Assembly (NCBI GenBank): GCA_018676275.1
Contig: JABHFC010000363.1
Coordinates: forward strand, 1 to 18,564
DNA: 18,564 nucleotides
Source of the DNA: Gammaproteobacteria bacterium
Lineage (GTDB): Bacteria; Pseudomonadota; Gammaproteobacteria; Eutrophobiales; Eutrophobiaceae
Direction: 5' to 3'
How positions within the stretch are numbered: position 1 is the first letter of the stretch; every line of letters starts with the position of its first letter. A model generated the notes under the pieces. The model searched no databases. It was not told where the DNA came from and saw only the letters and a program-made list of their open reading frames with translations. The translations under genes were made by a program, and so were the position numbers. Shown here in pieces: positions 14,954-18,564 of this stretch.

Positions 14954-15844
14954 GTGAAATCTCCTGAAGAGGTAAACACTCCTTATCAATTTATTCTCTG
15001 GGCGGAAAAGTGCTTCGATGAATCGGACCTTTTTTATGGTCACGGAACTGATAATGCCTATGACGAAGCCGTTTACCTGATTCTGCGTGGCCTGGGACTT
15101 TCTTTTGAACTGGATGACACAGAACTTAATCAGTCGCTTTCGAAAGAAGCAAAAGATTATCTTGATGCTTTAGTAAGGCAACGAATAGAACAGTGCTTAC
15201 CGGTTGCCTACATTCTGAATGAAGCATGGTTTTGCGGTTTGTCTTTTTATGTAGATGAACGAGTATTGGTACCCCGTTCACCCATTGCTGAATTAATTGG
15301 TGAAAAATTTTCGCCCTGGGTAAATGCCAATGAGGTAAAACATATACTTGATGTCGGCACTGGCAGTGCGTGTATTGCCATAGCCATGGCACTTGCCTTT
15401 GAAGATGCAACGGTTGATGCCGTAGACATAAGTACCGATGCACTTGCGGTGGCCGATGAAAACAGCCGACGCCATGGAGTTAGTGATCGTTTGCGTCTCA
15501 TTAGATCAGATCTGTATGAAAACCTGGATAAGCAACGTTACGATATTATAATTGCCAATCCACCCTATGTAGATGCTGAAGATATGCAGAACCTGCCAGA
15601 GGAATATCAGCATGAGCCACGCATTGGTCTGGAAGCCGGAGAAGATGGTTTGCGACTGGTAAGAGAGTTATTATCACAAAGTCGTAATCATCTTAATGAT
15701 GAAGGTATTCTGATTGTTGAAGTCGGAAATTCTCAGCATGCATTGATCGAAGAATTCCCGCAGTTGCCGTTCATGTGGCTGGATTTTGAACATGGCGGAG
15801 ATGGCGTTTTTCTATTAACAGCAGAACAACTTGAAGCGCTATAG
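14954..15844 (+). CDS. prmB: PrmB, ribosomal protein L3 N5-glutamine methyltransferase
   Basis: Methylates a glutamine of ribosomal protein L3 using S-adenosylmethionine. The N-terminal domain has YGHGTDNAYDEAVYLIL. The hallmark VLVPRSPIAELI (Pro107 onward) separates PrmB from PrmC, which has a PRPETE-type sequence here. The SAM motif is DVGTGSACIAIAMA (from residue 133), and the catalytic NPPYVDAEDM starts at 202 and is followed by L-P-E-E-Y-x-H-E-P. The C-terminus GGDGVFLLTAEQL also fits E. coli PrmB. The start is GTG at 14954: an in-frame TAG, the stop of the HD-GYP gene, lies eight codons upstream, and no in-frame ATG precedes the conserved region. Length is 296 residues against about 310 in E. 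coli. It follows the HD-GYP gene by 21 bases, so the two are probably co-transcribed. Confidence 0.95.
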   Translation: MKSPEEVNTPYQFILWAEKCFDESDLFYGHGTDNAYDEAVYLILRGLGLSFELDDTELNQSLSKEAKDYLDALVRQRIEQCLPVAYILNEAWFCGLSFYVDERVLVPRSPIAELIGEKFSPWVNANEVKHILDVGTGSACIAIAMALAFEDATVDAVDISTDALAVADENSRRHGVSDRLRLIRSDLYENLDKQRYDIIIANPPYVDAEDMQNLPEEYQHEPRIGLEAGEDGLRLVRELLSQSRNHLNDEGILIVEVGNSQHALIEEFPQLPFMWLDFEHGGDGVFLLTAEQLEAL

Positions 15845-15891
15845 TGTGGAACAATATCATCCTTAATATAAGATAATACGAGTCAATATAG

Positions 15892-17253
15892 ATGGCTGAT
15901 AAAAAGTTAGCAGGCAATCCGAAACAGACGATTTTTAAAGCTGTTGCTAACAATGGCCTGCTGGATAGAAGGTTATTACTTAAATCAGGCCTGACCTTCG
16001 TTGCGGCTTCCGTAACGGCGAATATGGCAAATGCCAGCAATGCCAACAGTAAATCAGCAAAGAAAATAGATCCTGCTAACCCGCCATGGATGCATACACC
16101 GGGCGCACCTTTTTCCAACTATGGTAAACCCTCGGTGCATGAGGAAGATGTGGTGCGCTATCCTGCGGCCAATAGTCAGGTTGATGGCAATGGATCATCA
16201 TGGACGCCTCTGCACGAGTTGGAAGGCATGATTACCCCTAATGGATTACATTTCGAAAGACATCACAATGGCGTTCCACAAATTGATCCGGCAGAGCATC
16301 GGTTATTGATTCATGGTCTGGTCAAGCAAGCTTCATTCTTTACAGTGGAAGATTTACTTCGTTATCCGATGCATTCACAAATTTGTTTTCTGGAATGCGG
16401 TGGTAATAGTAATGCTGGATTTAATAAACGACCGGTAGGAGCAAGTGCCGGTTATTTCCATGGACTGGTATCGTGTAGTGAATGGACAGGTGTTCCATTG
16501 TCTGTCCTGTTAAATGAAGTGGGTGTGGACAATAAGGACCATTGGCTGATTGCTGAGGGCGCAGATGCTTTTGCCATGAACATTAGTATTCCAATGGAAA
16601 AAGCCATGGATGATGCAATTCTCGCGTTCTATCAAAATGGTGAAAGGCTACGTCCTGAAAATGGTTATCCAATGCGTCTTATTTTGCCCGGTTGGGAAGG
16701 CGTCATGAATGTAAAATGGCTGCGTCGGCTGACTGTTGCGGAATCACCTGTTATGGCGCGTAATGAGACTGCACGTTATACGGAATTGCTCCCGTCTGGC
16801 AAAGCCAATATGTTCAGTATGGAGATGGAAGCAAAGTCATTAATTACATCGCCATCATCCGGTATGCATTTGCAGCAAAAAGGTTTATATCAAATAACAG
16901 GTTTGGCCTGGAGTGGCAGTGGTAAAGTCAGCAAGGTGGAAGTAAGTGCTGATGGGGGCGAAAGCTGGGCGGAGGCGGAGTTGCAATCACCTGTATTAGA
17001 AAAATGTTTCACTCGTTTTCGTATCCCATGGCAGTGGGATGGTAGTGAATCGGTATTGAAAAGTCGGGTCACAGACGAAAGTGGCTATCGTCAGCCAGAG
17101 CGGAGTGAGTTAATTAGCCAGCGAGGGCGACATGGTTTTTTTCATTACAATGCAATTGTCAGCTGGGCAGTAGACAGTGAAGGCTACGTAACACATATAT
17201 ATGATGATGAAGATAACGATAACGGCACTGGTATTGACGCTGATTGGGATTAG
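15892..17253 (+). CDS. soxC: SoxC-like sulfane/sulfite dehydrogenase, molybdenum subunit
   Basis: Periplasmic molybdopterin enzyme of the sulfite oxidase family; SoxC with cytochrome SoxD oxidises the sulfane sulfur bound to SoxY. Features: a Tat signal with RRLLLKSG (twin Arg at 26-27) and a hydrophobic stretch to about residue 45; SoxC-typical TPLHELEGMITPNGLHFERH (105-124); LLIHGLV; and FLECGGNSNAG with Cys169 as the expected molybdenum ligand. Then follow GVPLSVLL, a Moco-binding region with YPMRLILPGWEGVMNVKWL, and the C-terminal dimerisation domain (about 325-435). The end (about 437-453) is an Asp-rich tail, IYDDEDNDNGTGIDADWD. Length, 453 residues, is near normal. The Shine-Dalgarno signal is weak. 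No soxXYZAB is present in the window, so whether it works in thiosulfate oxidation or as a stand-alone sulfite dehydrogenase cannot be decided here. The symbol reflects family resemblance. Confidence 0.87.
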   Translation: MADKKLAGNPKQTIFKAVANNGLLDRRLLLKSGLTFVAASVTANMANASNANSKSAKKIDPANPPWMHTPGAPFSNYGKPSVHEEDVVRYPAANSQVDGNGSSWTPLHELEGMITPNGLHFERHHNGVPQIDPAEHRLLIHGLVKQASFFTVEDLLRYPMHSQICFLECGGNSNAGFNKRPVGASAGYFHGLVSCSEWTGVPLSVLLNEVGVDNKDHWLIAEGADAFAMNISIPMEKAMDDAILAFYQNGERLRPENGYPMRLILPGWEGVMNVKWLRRLTVAESPVMARNETARYTELLPSGKANMFSMEMEAKSLITSPSSGMHLQQKGLYQITGLAWSGSGKVSKVEVSADGGESWAEAELQSPVLEKCFTRFRIPWQWDGSESVLKSRVTDESGYRQPERSELISQRGRHGFFHYNAIVSWAVDSEGYVTHIYDDEDNDNGTGIDADWD

Positions 17254-17740
17254 TTGTGTAAGCGCTGAGCCTTCAGCTGGTCCGAACCTGGGTCGGCATG
17301 CAAGCCCGGATCAAATAAAAAGGTGGCAGATAAGTGTTATGCCAGATGGTTCCGGTTTGCCTGCTGGTCAGGGAAATGTGAGTCAGGGTAAAATTATTTA
17401 TCTGCAGAAGTGTCAGTCCTGTCATGGCCCCGATGGACAAGGTGCAAGTGCGGACCAACTGGCAGGGGCAAGTATGAAGCTTACCGATGAGTGGCCGGAA
17501 AAGACTATTGGAACATACTGGCCTTTTGCTACGACTCTGTTTGATTTTAACCGGCGTTCCATGCCTATGCTGGCACCGGGTTCTCTGAGTGACAATGAGG
17601 TATACGCGGTGACGGCTTATTTACTTTATTTGAATGACATAATCGACGAAAAAGCAGTCATGAATGCAAACACTCTGAAGAAAGTGCGTATGCCTAACCG
17701 TGATGGCTTTATTAATATGTATAAAGACAATGATAAATAG
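17201..17740 (+). CDS. SoxD-like single-haem cytochrome c, partner of the SoxC-like enzyme
   Basis: Periplasmic electron acceptor predicted for the SoxC-like dehydrogenase. It has 179 residues with a signal peptide (ITALVLTLIGISCVSA, likely cleavage after Ala22), one haem-binding motif CQSCH (71-75), and a likely axial Met in RRSMPML (121 or 123). The segment WPFATTLFDFNRRSMPML and the AYLLYLNDI that follows resemble the first haem domain of SoxD. Classical SoxD is a diheme protein of about 350-400 residues; here the second haem domain is absent, so this is a short form. The start is one of three tandem ATGs at 17201-17209; all give the same signal peptide. The gene overlaps the end of the soxC-like gene by 53 bases in another frame. 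No other haem motif follows before aroC. Confidence 0.88.
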   Translation: MMMKITITALVLTLIGISCVSAEPSAGPNLGRHASPDQIKRWQISVMPDGSGLPAGQGNVSQGKIIYLQKCQSCHGPDGQGASADQLAGASMKLTDEWPEKTIGTYWPFATTLFDFNRRSMPMLAPGSLSDNEVYAVTAYLLYLNDIIDEKAVMNANTLKKVRMPNRDGFINMYKDNDK

Positions 17741-17796
17741 CACAAGATTAAAATCCATAAAGCAGTTTTGTTCATTACCCGTTAGAATACGCGCCC

Positions 17797-18564
17797 ATGT
17801 CAGGTAATAGCTTCGGAAAATTATTTTCAATTTCTACCAGCGGCGAAAGTCACGGTAGCGGATACCTGTGCATTGTTGATGGCTGTCCACCGGGAATGGA
17901 ATTGTCCGAGGCCGACCTGCAACATGATCTGGATCGACGCAAACCGGGAAAATCCCGTCATGTCACCCAGCGAAAAGAATCAGATACAGTCAAGATTATG
18001 TCAGGTGTGTTCGAGGGTCTGACAACAGGAACTCCAATAGGCCTGCTTATTGAAAACGAAGATCAACGTTCCAAAGATTACTCAAAAATAAAAGAAGTCT
18101 TTCGCCCCGGTCATGCTGACTATACCTATCAGCAAAAATACGGTTTGCGTGATTATCGTGGTGGCGGCAGGGCTTCCGCGAGAGAGACCTGTATGCGTGT
18201 GGCAGCCGGTGCCATTGCAAAAAAATACCTGCGGCAAGAATGTGGCTTGATAGTAAAAGGCTACCTGGCGCAACTCGGCCCGATTGAGCTTGCATGTAAG
18301 GACTGGGATGCCGTAGAACAAAACCCCTTCTTCAGTGCTGACCCGGATCAGGTCACCGAACTGGAAAGTTATATGGATAAGTTACGCAAGGAAGGTGACT
18401 CCGTCGGTGCGAGAGTAAATGTTATTGCTGAAAATGTACCTGTGGGTTTGGGTGAGCCTGTTTTTGATCGTCTTGATGCAGATATTGCCAAGGCAATGAT
18501 GAGTATTAACGCTGTTAAAGGCGTGGAGGTTGGCGCTGGCTTTCATTGTATCGAACAAAAAGGC
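17797..18564 (+). CDS. aroC: AroC, chorismate synthase (3' end outside window)
   Basis: Catalyses the last step of the shikimate pathway, 5-enolpyruvylshikimate-3-phosphate to chorismate, using reduced FMN. The 256 visible codons cover about 70 percent of a protein that is usually about 360 residues. Signature regions are visible: the N-terminus SFGKLFSISTSGESHG, DGCPPGMELS, DLDRRKPG, RHVTQRKESD and the family signature YRGGGRASARET. The frame is open to the right edge without a stop. The ATG at 17797 is the natural start by homology (M-x-G-N-S-F-G), although no good Shine-Dalgarno sequence precedes it. It lies 56 bases after the cytochrome gene. In E. coli aroC directly follows prmB, so the genes between them here are an insertion in that arrangement. 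Confidence 0.95.
   Translation, partial: MSGNSFGKLFSISTSGESHGSGYLCIVDGCPPGMELSEADLQHDLDRRKPGKSRHVTQRKESDTVKIMSGVFEGLTTGTPIGLLIENEDQRSKDYSKIKEVFRPGHADYTYQQKYGLRDYRGGGRASARETCMRVAAGAIAKKYLRQECGLIVKGYLAQLGPIELACKDWDAVEQNPFFSADPDQVTELESYMDKLRKEGDSVGARVNVIAENVPVGLGEPVFDRLDADIAKAMMSINAVKGVEVGAGFHCIEQKG

Noticed and set aside
17741..17796. A promoter for aroC with TAGAAT as the -10 box at 17783
   Set aside because: There is no acceptable -35 box at 16-18 bases upstream, and transcription from the upstream genes is enough to explain expression.

Overview
This window looks like chromosomal DNA from a gammaproteobacterium, possibly a sulfur-oxidising lineage. The evidence is a PrmB and AroC pair close to the E. 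coli orthologues as remembered, an HtpG, an HD-GYP regulator and a SoxC-type molybdoenzyme. The species cannot be named from the sequence alone. No tRNA, rRNA, insertion sequence, integrase or CRISPR array was seen.

Left part (1-10932, all on the minus strand, transcribed right to left): a Tad/Flp (type IVc) pilus locus. In transcription order it encodes the Flp pilin, a large TadG-like protein, a large TadE-like pseudopilin, an unrecognised secreted protein with two similar halves, a second pilin-like protein, CpaB/RcpC, a small secreted protein, the CpaC/RcpA secretin, a TadA/CpaF ATPase with an N-terminal FHA domain, and TadB running off the left edge. Apart from the flp-tadG gap (144 bases), the genes lie 3-80 bases apart and look like one operon. 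The pilin is flanked by two hairpins: one with a U-run in its leader and one just after the gene. That arrangement could set pilin output apart from the assembly genes. No TadZ/CpaE, prepilin peptidase or TadC is visible; they may lie outside the window.

The most unusual element is CpaB. It is 702 residues long, against about 250-350 for ordinary family members. The extra length is an internal array of exactly 40-residue repeats (120 bp period) after the conserved SAF and RcpC parts. A short C-terminal tail after the array closely resembles the C-terminus of the 85-residue secreted protein encoded 8 bases downstream. Together with the FHA-ATPase fusion and the two-halved secreted protein, this suggests a Tad machine with its own periplasmic additions.

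Right part (11141-18564, all on the plus strand): htpG (Hsp90) behind a plausible heat-shock (sigma-32-like) promoter; a GAF plus HD-GYP cyclic-di-GMP phosphodiesterase; prmB (ribosomal protein L3 glutamine methyltransferase); a SoxC-like molybdenum sulfane/sulfite dehydrogenase and an overlapping single-haem cytochrome c resembling the first haem domain of SoxD; and the start of aroC (chorismate synthase). In E. coli prmB and aroC are adjacent, so the dehydrogenase-cytochrome pair looks inserted between them. The cytochrome's signal peptide is encoded inside the 3' end of the soxC-like gene.
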